Shown: one piece after another, positions 11,728 to 26,700 of the stretch | Layout of the letters: each line of letters begins with the position of its first letter | How positions within the stretch are numbered: position 1 is the first letter of the stretch | Source of the DNA: Acanthaster planci | Taxonomy: Eukaryota > Echinodermata > Asteroidea > Valvatida > Acanthasteridae | Assembly (NCBI RefSeq): GCF_001949145.1 | Contig: NW_019091513.1 | Location: forward strand, 249,623 to 313,622 | Direction: 5' to 3' | Length of the DNA: 64,000 nucleotides | Program-made: the position numbers and the translations under genes | The notes under the pieces: model-generated | What the model saw: only the letters and a program-made list of their open reading frames with translations | Databases searched by the model: none | What the model was told of the DNA's origin: nothing

Positions 11728-14700
11728 ATGGCTGGTAAAGAAAAGGTATAACATGTAGTAGCCTAATTCAACTGTTAAATTTTCTTTCTGTCTAACGTGA
11801 GTAGGTTAGGCCAGAAAAGAATTAGAAACCATCTTTATGTGCAGTGGTGTGACGTGCCATGTGTTTTATTTCTCCATGGCTAGACCTACTGCCAGAACTG
11901 TAAGGTCGTCTATTCCTTCCTCCATGGTTTATACAAACCTTACCATGCTTACAGATGGCCAGGCCTATGTGCAAACTCACAAAAACACTTTGTGGCTGTT
12001 TCGAATGTGCCAATTTATTCTGCCATCACCAGATTACAGCAAGGTGCAACCATGGAGGTAGAACAAAGTTTCATATTTGCCTTGGACACATGTTGGACGT
12101 GAAGTTCATGTACATTATTAGATGCCTGATTGGGAGGTTTATTTACCTTATAATATCCTCAACAAATGGTGAAATTCTTGAGCATTTTGCCCATCCACAC
12201 CTACCCACAGAACTGTGGGCTCCCTTGTGGGAGCAGGGCGGACGTCAGACCCCCTGGGAGTAGTGGTAGGCCTACATCCACACTACAGAAATTTATGCAC
12301 TCTCAATCACTGTCAGCTGCATGACAGCTTGACCAATCGCAACACAACTCCTATCTTTTCCTTGTTGTTTCCTGACCTCATCAAAATGAAAACTGAGCTG
12401 TGATTGGTCATTGGAATGGAAGCAAATTGGATCATCAGTGTGGCTTTCATCTGTAGGTGACAGGAAAACAACAAGGAAAAGATAGGAACTGTGTCTGAAG
12501 CTGACAGTGAATGCTGCTGATTTTCTGTAGTGTTGGATGGGCAAAGTGCCTATAATTTCACAATTTTAATGAGGATATAAGGTGAATGAACCTCCCCATC
12601 AGACATCTAATTCACCAAGAAGGCATGTATGAAAGTTTGTTGCGCAAATAGCTGTGATGGAAGGGTAAGTTGGCACAATCAAAACAGCTAAAATGTGTGA
12701 AGGTGAGTTTTTACATAGCTACATGTATCTGTAAGGTTTGTAAAAACGTTACAGTTCTGGTGGTTCATGTCTGCATGTTTCTAACATTAGACATGCAAGG
12801 CCAACAGGGCCTTGGTGCTTACTTGAAGAACTCCAAATCACTACTGTGTGTGACTTGAAAGAATTGTTATTTTCATGAGGTCGTAATGCTATATGTTTTT
12901 GACTTGAAGTTTTGCAAATAACTGGTCTGGGGTTACGCAAGCTCCACTTTTTCATTCAAATTTTCCGTTTGAGCATGGAAGTATGAAAAAACCTCCATGG
13001 TGAGAACATCTGTGAGGTAAAATATGTAAAACGGTGTAGGTTAGTAGAGGTTTTTTCAAATACCTGATGTATTTACTCACCGATGTTAAGCTCTTGTTTC
13101 CACCTGACATGCCCAACGATGATCGCTCCATTTGTGTTTATCACATTGTGCATGTGTCAGGCCAATACATTGGCCATGATGGCCAAGCTTCGGTTGCCCA
13201 CTTTCGGAGATGGGGGAGGCCTCTTGTTTTCATTGCAGAACCGTCTTTATGCAACTTGTAAGCTGGTGCCTTCAGGATGTGCCGATATGCATTGCACTGC
13301 GCTGTGTAGCTGTAGCAGACTGTAAGAGATTAGAAATCGTCCCCGCCTCCAAAAATGGTCAGATGTGGAGCAAGGTTGGCCATTGTTTTTACACATCTAC
13401 AATGTGATAAACACATACGGGGCGATTGTCGTCGGGCGGAAATGAGAGATTGGTGAATAAAGATGTCGGGTTTTTCAAAGTATATTCAGTCACGTGGTCT
13501 GAAACCTCTGTTACACTGTTTCAAGAGCTTTACTACAGGTATACATGTAACATATGTTGCTCTCACGGGGAAATTTGATTGAAAAAGTGGAGTTTGAATT
13601 ACTGGATAAATTAATGCAAAAGCTCAATTAAAAAACATATAGCATAATGACCCCATGAAGATAATAATTCATCTAAGTCACACATAGTAGTCACTTGGAG
13701 TTCTTCAAGTAGGCCAACTCTAAGAAGTGTGGGTTTGTCAGCTGCCGTGCTCCTTCTTTCGTGCATGGTTCGTAGGAGTGCAGCAAACGACAAACCCCAC
13801 AGTTTCTGGGGTTATTTAACTTTGTAAGGTACACTGGTATGGTGTAATTGGCTAGGGGTGCTGTGGCCAAGGCCTACCCCCCCCACGGGAGCGCGGCGGA
13901 CGACGAACCATGCTGTTATACACTGTTACTGAGTTTTGATCTAGGTTAGTGATCCAGACAACATGCTAAGAAGGCCAACTAATCGCTCATACTTGAGCTA
14001 CATGTATTTTCTTTGCCGTTTGAATTTTTAAATGTGTGAAAATAACGTTTTCTGCAATGAGAAGTTATCTTTTTAAACACTGAAAGGAGTCATATTGGGG
14101 AAGGTGTTTCTAGACAATGTGAAATCGTTGGTATGAAGTGATTGCATGGGGGAGTGATCATCGTACAGTGGATAGATTCCAGCATCCGGTCCAGTTGAGG
14201 CCAATAAAGTCCCTTTGTCCTACTCGGCATTATGAATTCTGGTCAATATCTTGACAGTCCAGACTGTCCACATTATGGGGCTAGTACTGGTCATATCACT
14301 GGCCATATTTGGACAATTCCCTGGAGGGCTGTGGCACATACCTCTGTCTACGTGTCCATCGAAAAATACAGGCTTGACCTAAAAACAACTTTCACTTTGA
14401 CAATTTCAATTGTCTTCAATGAAAGTACAAAGTGAGGTTGAATTTGTTACCTTTCCTGAAGTGGTAATTTAAAAAAGCCCTTCCTCCGAGAGTCTAATAA
14501 CCTAAGTCAAATGAACAAGTGGCAGCTTTGAAGTTTCGTCTGATCGAGCTTTGTAACACATAAAGCAATGGCTGCATGCATTGTCCATGTGCATCAGGCA
14601 TACAGCAGTACATGTTCAACAGCTAATAATGTGCACATACATGTACATCATTTTCGACATAGGAGGCAATTCTGCTGTGCTTAGATGTTGGACCATCCAT

Positions 14701-17700
14701 GAATCAGGCACCAAGTGGCCATGCAACATGTTTGGAGTCAGCAATTGATGTTATAACATTGCTCCTACAAAGGAAGGTAAAGTATACTAAGTACATGTAC
14801 GTACGTGTTCCTGTTGCTACAAATTGAACATGTTTCTGTGATACCTGTACATATGATATAAATGTTCACAGAACCCTGTCCAAAATACCATTGATATAGA
14901 GTACCGAAGTGATTATGTCACATGCACAGTTATATGTGTAAAGGGCATTAGCACGGGAACCAGTGCGTGAACCAACATGTACGCGTACTCCATTCGTTTG
15001 CATTACATTTCTGGTTTCAAATGATGTCACGCTTTGGTAATATAGGGTCTGCACATTTGACCTTACAGTCATGTTTTTCCTACAAGTGGCTTTTAAAAGT
15101 ATGGTTGGCCGTCAGTACAAAAGTAAAAGAACAATTCAAAAAGTGTTAAAAATCCCACGCAGCTATCAGAATGCCAGATAATAATACATTCACTACTAAA
15201 TACCAAAAGAAATTACAAACTTATTTAAAATCAATGCGACAAGTGTCCATTTTAAATGCATTGGAAGCAAAAATGGAAACCAAACCAAAGGTGATATTTC
15301 TGCAAACTTTGGCTGCCCATACAAGTTGTAAGTAAAATAAGAGTGGTCTACTAGTATATACTGTACTGTGGCATACCACATTAGAGGACTAATGATGTGG
15401 CTTCTACACATGTGCATTCTGTTTTCCATCGATGATTTTTTTGGTTTACATTTTGCTCAGATATCTTGACATTCATTCAATTCCTAATCCATTAGGAGAG
15501 CAGACTGATTTTCTGCGTACTCCAGTTTTTTCCATGTGTAGAGATGTCGCCACAGCATACTGGTACATGTACATGTAGGCTGGATTGCATTTTGAAAGGG
15601 CACCTGTTTGCATCTTTATTCCCTTTTCCTGAACCTTGTGCTCTTAGTAAACTAACTTCGTGATAGTGATAGAGCAAGGTCACTTGTATATGTTCCAGTT
15701 TAATTTTTTCTCTGATACTCAGAGAGATAAATGCAAAGTTAGTGTGCATTTTGGGGAAATTTTTCATTTCCATGAATGTCACACCAGATACCACTTCAGT
15801 TTTTCAGCAAGACATGGGTGAGATTTGTCCAAAGTTTTCCTGACTTCTGGTTTCTTGGGAAAAAAATTGTAAATTTTTCACAAAAGCTAATGCGGGACTT
15901 GTGCATTGTGCAAGTCCATATAGTGTGCACGCCCTTGCATGACAGTATACTATAATAGAGGATTTTTAGTCACACGATTTTTGTTAAAGTTAAACTGATG
16001 TGCGTGGAAATATGTGCACATTCAAAGTCTTTCAACATTCTGGCATATCTGTACATGAAATTGCCAGTAGACATACCCAGATTTGAAAATGCACTCACTT
16101 TCTGAAGTGCTTTTGCCCATCATGCTAAGTCACTTGAAAAACCTCTGTTACTCCTGCTGGAATGCAGTGGAATACTGCTGAGCAGTAGGGATGTATGGTG
16201 ATGAACTGCAAGGACTTGGCATGGCTTCTGACTGTGTACATATCTGCCAAGAACTGCACCAGTGTTGTGGAACAACCTCCCAAATGATCTCAGAACACTG
16301 GACTCAATTGAAACATTTAAATCAAACTTGAGAACTTTTCTGTTCAAGTGTTCTTTTATTGGCACTTCATAAGTGTCATCAACCTGATTTTACTGTGTCT
16401 TCTAGTGCCTTGGATTAGTTTTCTAGATAGATGGGGCCTTATAAGTGTTCGTGTATTTTTATTATTAAGAACAATGCCACTGTCAGCATATACAGCAAAC
16501 CTGTTGGGTGCCATTTTATTTTTTTATGTGTGGTTCCTCAGTTGTCACTTTGATTTATCAAAATGGCTCTGTATTCCCTTAAAGTCATCGATTGTGGTGG
16601 AGATCTTTCACTTGGCAAAGGCTTGAAAAATCCCTGAAAAATTTTCATTGTTAAAAAAATCAGGTGGAAAAAGAGGCAGTGGAGGGGAACACAAATAAAT
16701 ATCATCACAGATTAATCAGAAAATCAATGAACAAGGATACTGCAGGTACACGTGGTGCGATAAGTGATCACTATGGAGGATTGAGGTACTTGCATACTGT
16801 ACTGAAGAGGCATATTTCTTCCTGGGTTTTTAAGTTTCCTCAAATCTCACTCCTAGCAAGAAGCCTGATTTCAGACTCTTTTCATTTTAAATGTATTGAT
16901 TTCAGGCCATAAGAAGGGACCCGTACGTTCAGGTCCCTCTGGCTAGATGGCCTTATATTTGAGATCTGGACAGGACCCAGACTGATATCGCTAGAACCTG
17001 TTGTACCTATGTACCTTTGTGGGAAATTGCAACAATATCATTAGACCCCAGTTACATGTTCGTACATAACGTGTACAGAGATTGTTCAAACTTTTAAAAT
17101 CTTCACCTCAACTCCAGCTTCCTGAGTAAAATCAAGATAAATCAAGAGTAAAATCAAGATGAGCTTCCTGAGTAAAATCAAGATGGTTTTCTCTTGGCCT
17201 TCTGTTGTAGTTATTCAGTGAATCTAAGGATGAATTTGGTGTGGTGCTATTTGGAACTCAAAGAACTGCCAATCGTCTCTCCAGTGATGGATATGAGCAC
17301 ATTACCGAAGCGCGACCTCTTGGACCGGTGGATCTAGATTTGATTCAGTACATCAAGAATGACATCCAACCAGGCCCGCACACTGCAGATTGTATCCTTT
17401 GAGGAAATTGTTCCAAGGAATTTTGAATTTTAGTTGAGAAGTGTGATTTTTTTCCAGAAATATTGGAAATTTCAGATAAATTTGTGAATCTATGAGGGTT
17501 CTAAAAGTTTAATTTTGTTACATGCATATGTGTTTTGAAAGATGGGTCATAGCAGTAGATTGTGATCTCAGTGCCACGTGTGAGCTTTGCTTTGCTGGAA
17601 AATCACGAGATAACCTTTCAATAATGTTTCGATGCTAAAAAAATAATGTAAATATAAATATTTATTCTTATCGCTTGTAATTTTTTCTTTAATTGAACAT

Positions 17701-20700
17701 GTACAAAGTCATTGATGCCCTCGTTGTTGCCCTGGACCTGTTGAAAGAATCTTCACAAGGGAAAAAGTTCACTGGCTTGCGTCTCTTGTTATTTTCTGAT
17801 CTGGGAGGACAGTTTAGTGATGACAAACTGGAAGGTGTCATTAATGCGCTTAAAGGACTACAAGTTGAGCTCAATTTCATGTAAGTACTAACGCATATAA
17901 GTGGTTCCTGACGTGTCTTCCAGACAGCTGTTATACTAGCTTTGTGCAAAGTACAGAGAAGTGTTTCTATACAGTGTGTCCACGATGGCTGGTTTGGATG
18001 CAGGACTTTTAAGGGTAAATTTTATTTAATATACTGAAAGGGAAGCTACCATTAGTTTTCAGTGAAAAACAAAGTACAGTCTGTCGTTTCACTCCAGACC
18101 AGTCATCCTAACGTCCACTCTGGCACCAATTCAAAGCGATCACAGTTATGATGTCTTTGATGTGTCCGTTCAAAAATAGCATCCAAATTTCATCTTAGTC
18201 AGCTCACTTTGAAGTATGCAGATTTGTCCTGGAGAACTGGTTGAGGGACATTCTAAATTTCACTTGGTACATGGATGTGTAATTATTTAACCAGGCAAAA
18301 AGAACACTCTNNNNNNNNNNNNNNNNNNNNNNNNNNNNNNNNNNNNNNNNNNNNNNNNNNNNNNNNNNNNNNNNNNNNNNNNNNNNNNNNNNNNNNNNNN
18401 NNNNNNNNNNNNNNNNNNNNNNNNNNNNNNNNNNNNNNNNNNNNNNNNNNNNNNNNNNNNNNNNNNNNNNNNNNNNNNNNNNNNNNNNNNNNNNNNNNTG
18501 TTTCGTTTTCTTGGATGAATTTTTTTCCAATAATGTTGGTTTTCTTATGATACAGTGGGCCTAAAGTTGAGGATGAAGATGACGATGATGGCCATGTTAC
18601 TAGGACGGACAATAACCAAGATGATAATGGTCCATCTACAAGCGATGGGAGAACGGGGCTGAGGAGACCCACACAAAAAGAAAAGACACCCCAACAGAGG
18701 GCCGGGGAAGCGTTGCTTAAGCACATTTGGAAAGAAGTTGAGGGAGAACACTACTCTTTCAGGTACATCGATAATAATAATGATAATAATTAGCTCAAAC
18801 ATTCCTATCCATGTCACAGACATCACTAAGCGCTGTACGATGAAAACTTTGCAGGTTGTTAAAGAAAGCAATACAAAGTCACAACACAAAGCCAAGTAAA
18901 ATTAACACTGACAATTACATAATCAAAAAATAGAAGTCATTAAGTTGGTTTACAATTCTCAAAAGAAACTTTTGTTGGTCACTATCGTATTGTAATGTTC
19001 TCCGTGTTGTCTGCTATACATGTATGTGCAATGACTGAATAAATCATAATAATAATAATAATCAGGTCAAATTGCTGTTGGTGGCCTTCTCTTCCGAATA
19101 GACGGGGACGTATATTACTAATGATCCGTTACCGTATTGCCAAATTGCTGTAGGTAGCCTACCCTTCAAAATAGACAGGGGCATATATTGCTAACGATCC
19201 CTTGCCATATTGCCATGTAAAATTGTAAGCAGTAAGCACAATTAAAGGCACACTTAACCGTGCTTAAGGTAGTGACAAACCAATGGAAATCTCTGTGTAT
19301 TCACAAAACCACACCAAGCATTTAATCAGCTCCATGAAATTGGGCCCTGCTCAAGCTGTCTACCTGCATGCGTTCTCACCTGTTGATAAGTGTACTCTTA
19401 CCTTTTTTAATGTATTCTCCTTAAAACATTTTTTTCAGTGAGACTTTGTCACTTCTAAGCTTCTTCGAAAAGCGTGCAGTGAAGCAGACAGCATGGAAGG
19501 CCAATCTGGAGATCTGCCCAAGCCTCCAAATTCCAGTCTGTGGATATCTGAAGGTGTGTGTTTGCTGAAAGCTTCTGAAATGCTTTAATCCTTTAATTAT
19601 TCCCCAGAACCCCTTCATCTCAAACTGGCACCAGTGTGGCCTAATGTTAGTACTTGTGTCTCACCACGCGGCCTTTTTGAAAGTACACTGTATGGCCGTG
19701 AAAATGTTGGAATTCTAAGACATTCTGGAAGATTAGATCATTAGAAACATTTCAACCTTCCAATATGTTGTTCTTCCAATATGTTGACGTGCACATTACT
19801 TTGTTACATGCACATCCAAAGGTATGAGGAAATAAGCATGTATGTGTCCCCTCCCCGCTTTTTGGAATCAGGAGGGATGGACCATTCGATTGCCTCCTCC
19901 CCTTACTTTTTGTCGGTAAGAAGCAAGAAAAAGTGAATTTTTAAGTTATTTTAGAACTGAATTAGAATGCACTCTAACACTGAAGATCATTGAATAAGCA
20001 GTACAAAATTGTAAATGCAGCATTTGTAATGGACAGTGACCCTGTAATTTGGGCCATCTCGTTCCCCTCGCTGGCATAGATTTATACCACTGAATCACAT
20101 AGGCCTTTACTTCATGTATTCTTAAAACTCTTGTTTAAGTCATCAGATATTGAGTCTGAGTCCATGTCATCACCAAACATTGAGCCTGAGTTCATATCAT
20201 CAAGCATTGCGTACGAGTCCACACCATCACACATTTCGTTCGAGTCTACGTCATCAAACATTGAGTCAACACTTTTGATTTTTTTTTAATGTGGCTTAAA
20301 ACATTTAGATACAATTAATCCCAAATTTGAAATTATTCATTAGTATAAATGGCATTAGTTTGGAATGAACTTTTGTTCATTCTCAGGCTCGCCAAACAAA
20401 AAGATAACCTTATTTTCTATTCAGTATGGCCAACTTATGAATAAGGCCACCAATTGGTGAGCATTAATTGTGCCTGTTGTATGAACTTCTACATATATGT
20501 AGATGTACATCTGTGTATGCATATCCGCCTTGAGCAGAAGCACTCACTCACTGGTTGAAAAGAGCCATGTTATTATTATTCGAGAGTGTTCATTTTGTTG
20601 GTAGTGATGTGGCTGTTACATGTGTACATTTATTTCCTAGTCGTTTGTGAACCAGTGAAGTTCAGTTCCTCCCAAAGGAGACTCCATTGCTAAGAAAATG

Positions 20701-23700
20701 AGGCCCTCTCTTGGTCCAGCGCGTGGCCCCCTAGCAAGATAAAATGTTGATCTGTGTGTATAATCTGGTACATTACTAATTGATTTGAAGGTGAAACAGA
20801 GCACACAGAAATCTTGGAAGTCGACATACATAAAAGGAAAAGGGAAGGAGTACACGCCCAAGACAATACGCTCCCAACATCTGAACGATGATGAAGAAAC
20901 CGAGGTCGAGAGTGAGGAAATCATAGAAGGTAGTTCTGAAGTTACTGAGTAGTAAGGCATACTGCGTGATATTGATGTTAGCACATCAATTTTTTGTATT
21001 GACATTGTCATGGCATTAGGCATTGTCAGGATTGTTAGGGGGGGAGGAGGAATAAGCCATTTTGGGGGGGGGATTTCCATGGTGGGGGCAAAGCACTCAT
21101 CAGCAACAAACTGATAAGCTATTAAAAGTGGAAGGGGTCAAGTTTTTACAAATTTTTGTTATCAAGCTTATTTCCACCCCTGTCTTTTCTTGATTGACTT
21201 TTTTTGGGAGAGGAGGAGAAGGGGCAAGCCCCCCCTAATTTCCCCTGAGTGACACCCATTTCGGTACATGTAAACTTTTCCCCAATTAAAAACACTTGAA
21301 AGTTTTCACGTTGTGGTACATGTGCAGGTCATCGTTATGGCAGTGACATCATACCCATCTCAGAAGAAGATAAAGTGAATATGGGTTACAAACCTCCAGG
21401 TAAAGTCATGCAAGTCCTGGGCTTCACAAAGCAAGAAAATGTAAGTGACAACAGGCAAACCTGAAGATTTTGACCATTGCCGTACTTTTTTGCATTCACC
21501 AGGGTTGTAGTTAATGACATAAAATGCATCAATGATTTTTAGAGGTCACGATGTTGAGCTGGTAAAGTGGCTGATATCATGATGCATATTGCAGTTTTGA
21601 AGTTATCATACATGAATCTCAAGCTCAGCCGCTGTTTTACCTCTTTTAGATCAAGCGCCACCAGCAACTGGGAAGCAGCGTCTATTGCTTTGTAGCGGAT
21701 CCTTCTGATCAACCTGGATGTGTAGCATTATCGGCCATCATCAACGCTTTGTATGAAACCAACTCAGTAGCCATTGTACGTAGAACCTACTCAGCAAGGA
21801 GCAATCCTCGTCTTGCGTGCTTGATACCACACATTAAGGCTAAGTATGAGGTGCGTATACTCCTTGGCCTCAGTTGACTCTAAAACGTTTATAAGTGACC
21901 CACAAAAGAAAAAAGGTAGCAAATTAGCTGAGGCAGCAGATGAACATTGGTAACAGTTCATTATTTGGCATTTTGTTCTTATTACAGAAATGTCATTTCC
22001 TCCAGATTTCATCACTTGATACCAGGGTTTCCACTGCCTATGCGACTGTGAGGCAGCCCACCTCACTATTTTAGTGACCACCTTGGGCTTTTCTGTTGAA
22101 TTTTACCATCTCACAATTAAAATAAACAAAAACAGAAGGAAAAAGCAAAATTACTGAGATAATTTGAAATAGATCAGTTTCAAATAATTCAGCATGGTAA
22201 GAAAGACACAGAATACAAGATCTATTTATATAGAGTGGAAATTTAGAGTAAATATACTGTTACATGTACTATGTGGCATTTAAGGCGCTAGAATTTTGGC
22301 AAAATTTATTTGACCACACTGATACTTCTATTGACCATATCTTCCACAGAGTTTGTTGTACATTGAGCTGCCGTTCATGGAAGACTTACGACAGTATACA
22401 TTCTCATCTCTCAGTTCCAATAAGAAGAATCAGCCCTCTGGTGAGTTGCTCTTTCACTTTCAAAGTTATCAACTGTGAACTTTAAGCATACACATGCACG
22501 CCTCCTGTGTAACATGACCAGACATTGCTGCTGTTTTCCCACTGTGCTCCCATTATGTCATACCTTAAATATTTCTTGCTCAGAGTTCAGAATGGGTTTC
22601 TGTATTACTGAACGTTACAAATTTGCTGTTAAAATCAAGTTAACCCTCCTATGCTGAAGCCACTCTTTGGGTCACTTGGTAAACACCTCAAAGAAGCACA
22701 GCTGTGTGTGTTGTGCACTGCACCAACATGCAAGAGAGTGACCTTGGGCACTTGTGCATATTTGTGCTGTAAAACCAAAGGAGGGTTAATGAAGTTTATT
22801 TATTGTTTAACTAAGCATGGAGATTGAACTACAGAATAGCCTCTCGGTAAAAGATAGCTAAGTGTGACATTACACACACGGTACAGTCCCTCCTGCACCG
22901 TAGTTGTGGGGACATACACTCGACATTTCACCTATTTTGTGGGGACCGACAACGTTGTGGGGACTCAGAAATGTCCCCACAACTTGGTTCAGATTTCCCT
23001 AACAAAAGAACTTGTCCCCCGAACGCGGTGAATGCCTACCCATCTGTTCACACAAGTCAACATTCCCTAACTTGAACTGTGTTAATATAAATCTCCAGTT
23101 AAACTGCATGTTATATGTAGCTGTACTGTCATGCATGCCAGAGGCTGCATGCCCCTTCTGTTTTCAAGTAAGTTCGAATGGCTTCATTTAAATGTTACAT
23201 GTTTAATTTCAGATGAACAACTCAGCGCTGTTGACGATCTCATCACCAATATGGATCTCATGAAGGCCAATGTGTAAGACATTCAGTCATTGAATCACTT
23301 GTGTCAGGATTTAGTCTGTACCCTGTGGCTTTATTGACATCTCAGGCCCAACAAAATTGGTTGTCTCCGGTTACCCTACCCAACCTTGAAAATCACACAA
23401 AACCTGCTTGTCTTATTTCAGATTTAGAAATGGAGAATTATGATGCTAAAAAGCCTGAGCATAATTTTTCTGTGCATCGTCCAGCATTTCTTTATATTTC
23501 TAGTGTATTTTTAAGTTGGGTGTTAATTTAAGCCTTTACTGTGGCATATTTGTAGCTGCAACTGTTTTCTAATTTCAAGCAACTCAACCAGTTCATCTAC
23601 AACACTGATAACGTGCGGTATTGAATCTGTGATCTGATATTGTAACTTGTTAACTGTTGCAAGCCAGTGCCCAGACAAAACGTTCATTCACCAGCATCCC

Positions 23701-26700
23701 ATCCTAAAATTTGGCAAACCTTAAATGAGCCCACCCCTGGCCACCTTCATGTACCACCCTGATGCTTATTTTTAAGAGTAACAGATAACATAACTGTTTT
23801 TGTTTGGCCACATAGAAACTGCTGCCAATTTTATGAAATGTGGTGTAACTTTGAACCATGTGTAAGCCTTGTGCCATAAATTTATATCGTAGCTGCGCAG
23901 ACGAAAAGTTGCGTAGCTGCGCCACATTTTAATAATATTGAATTTGTTGGACGAAGATAAAAACGGCTTTTACAACAAACAGTCATTGAATCATTTCCGC
24001 CCACCATTTTGAAAAAGTTTGTGTCTTTTCTTTGTCGGAACGGGACAGAAAATCTTGCAGTTATCTCTCAGCCGAACAAATTTTTCATAACCTTCTACAA
24101 CAAAGTCGTACGTTTCTGATATAAGCCTTGTTAAGTTCAGCAATGATGACGCTTGACCAAACACGATAAGCAGGTCAAATTGTTCATTTTTACTTCATTT
24201 GGCACAACTTACGCCAACTAAAATGACTGCATAAGTTATGCCATAAGTTGTTGCATAAGCCGTGGACTTACGAAGTGTGTAAGTTTCGTGAAATCGATCT
24301 TAACTTGTTGCACGACTTACGCAATAAAATGTGGCATAAGTGGAGTTATGCCAATGCATAAAGTTTTGTGAAATCGGCTGCTGGGCATGTAGGGTCATAG
24401 GGCAGCCTACCACAGAAGCTTTAGACATTCATGTTGCATAATCAAGCGTGTTTCTGTAATGTGACTTTTGGAATCTTGGAGCATAAACAAGTGCAGGAAT
24501 TTTGGTTAATGTTTAGGAAATTGTGAAGGATTCCAGGCCAAACTGCAAAGAAGTTCTTTAACCCTAACAGCCCTGAATCCTCCAATTTTAATATGATTTT
24601 GCACACACCCTAGGGAGTTAGGGTTAATGTATCTCCTGAAACATTCTCAAAATGTTTTTTTTTAGGTGGGGACAAGATTGGGCAGGGCTAAGCCTCCCCA
24701 AGTTAGGTTCCCCCCAAAATGCATGTAGTGCATTGTTCTCATTGTAGAATCTTCTACATTTTGGAGAAAAGGAAGTCTGTGCTGGCCAAATTTTTTTTGA
24801 CATTTTTTCATATCCTTTTTCGGTCCAAAATTAAATTTGACTTTTCCACACCCTATTCTTCCATTTAAAGACCATACATGTATACCATTCTGCATTTCCA
24901 CTGCCTTGTCAAGGCACTTCATTCAGACATGGAGCTATTAAACGCAAGGAGTTAGAACGAAGTCCCCACAGACCGTAATCTGATTAACCACTCTGGTTGG
25001 CTCCTTAGACAAAGCACGATTACCAGCCGCAACATTGACGACCCTTGACATTCTTGGTACACAGTGACTGCCACAGCTGGGTTGCTGGTAACTCACAGAC
25101 TTGTCATGTTTCGCTGCGGCATTCTGGAGTCAATAAATGGTGGAAAAGATACACGAAGAAAATGTGCAGTTCTCTACAGTAGTCCTTAGGAGTCGGAGAG
25201 AGATCCCCGCAAATGTGCTAAAAAATTCGTAATCAGCAGTGGTCATTTGGTAAAAATCTGACATTTTTAAAGTCAGTTATAACGTTTTGCAGTTCAGCAG
25301 TAGAGAACATAGACCCCCTGTACCCAAAATATGAACTGTAATATGTCCATCACAATTTATAATCCTAGGTTGAAACATGCCACAAGAATGCATTTGAAAA
25401 CGTGGCAAGGTTTCATGCTGAGACAGTTGTGAACAATGACAGAAAGGACAGTGAATCTTCCCATGTTTTTGTGTGTTTTTTCATTTCCTATCAACTAGCT
25501 ACATTCTTTTAGTTTCTTGTCGTGTATTTGTGGAGAATTTGTGTTTGGCAGTAATTCTATTTATTGTTAAGAGAGACGTTTTGGGGATGTAAAGACATAA
25601 CCAGGCTTTCATTATCATTGGAATATCAGAACAATCACTGACATTATCAAAATTTAAGTCTCTGATGACGGTGATTTCTGTCTCGATGGCGGCTATGTTG
25701 AACGTGCAGAAATTTAGGGACACGCATGTGTGGTAACCACAATCCTTTGCAAATGCAACTCCCAGCATTCCTTGTAGCCCACAAGTGGCACATAATTTGA
25801 TTGCAGTGCACTTGCAGTGCTTACGGTGGCCATCGTTGACCCGTTTGATCTCTGTATTTGCTTACTCCTCATGTTTAATAGCTCCATGATACAGACATTA
25901 AAAACAGAATTTTTTACGGATTGGAAAATCATTCTTCCGGTTAGCCTTAAACTCACTTGTAGGTAACAACATAGTTCAAATATTTTCGTTTTTCTTATCA
26001 ACAGGAATGAAGATGGTGAAGAAGAGGAAGCATTGAAGCCCAAGTTGACATTCAATCCTTACTATCAAAGGCTGTGCCAGGTACAGTCAATGCAAAGCAA
26101 TCGTTTAGGGTGATCAGATACGTGAATCAGATAAAGGCAATGTCTGATTGACTGCTTGGATTCTACAGGTTGATCAGTCTTTTTTCTAAACTTGGAGGAG
26201 TGGAAATATAGAGAGATCTCAAAACACTTCAGTAGAAACGGTTGTTAAAGTCTTGTGGGAAAGTCTTCTTGTAAAATGTACATTTACAATGGAAGTCTGC
26301 AGACTGGAGTTTGTCGAGGAGAGAAAGTAGGATATTACAAATTTAGGCACTGATGCTGGAAATGGTATTGGAGCCTTTTTGCACACAATGTCAATTAACA
26401 AACCGGCAAATGTCATTATTAATTTTAAGTCTTTCTGGTAATGAAACCAAGGATTCCCCAAAAGTGCCCTAGGCACTGTAGTTCATAAGCCTTAACTCTA
26501 GAGAGGAGACACTGAGATGAAGTTACAGCTTCAGAGGTAAAACCCACAAAATCAGGTAGGGACTGAAAACGCAATCTACATATAGGCTGAGCTGGGAATC
26601 AAACCCCAGCTGCACAGGTGGAAGGCGAGGAAGCCTGGCTCCCTGTATCTCACGGTATCAGTTTCCTTTGACTAGTCTTACAACATTTTACCAATGACAG

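Noticed and set aside
20637-21080. 147-codon open frame on minus
   Set aside because: It is antisense to Ku80 exon 7 and to repeat R2; no protein similarity seen.
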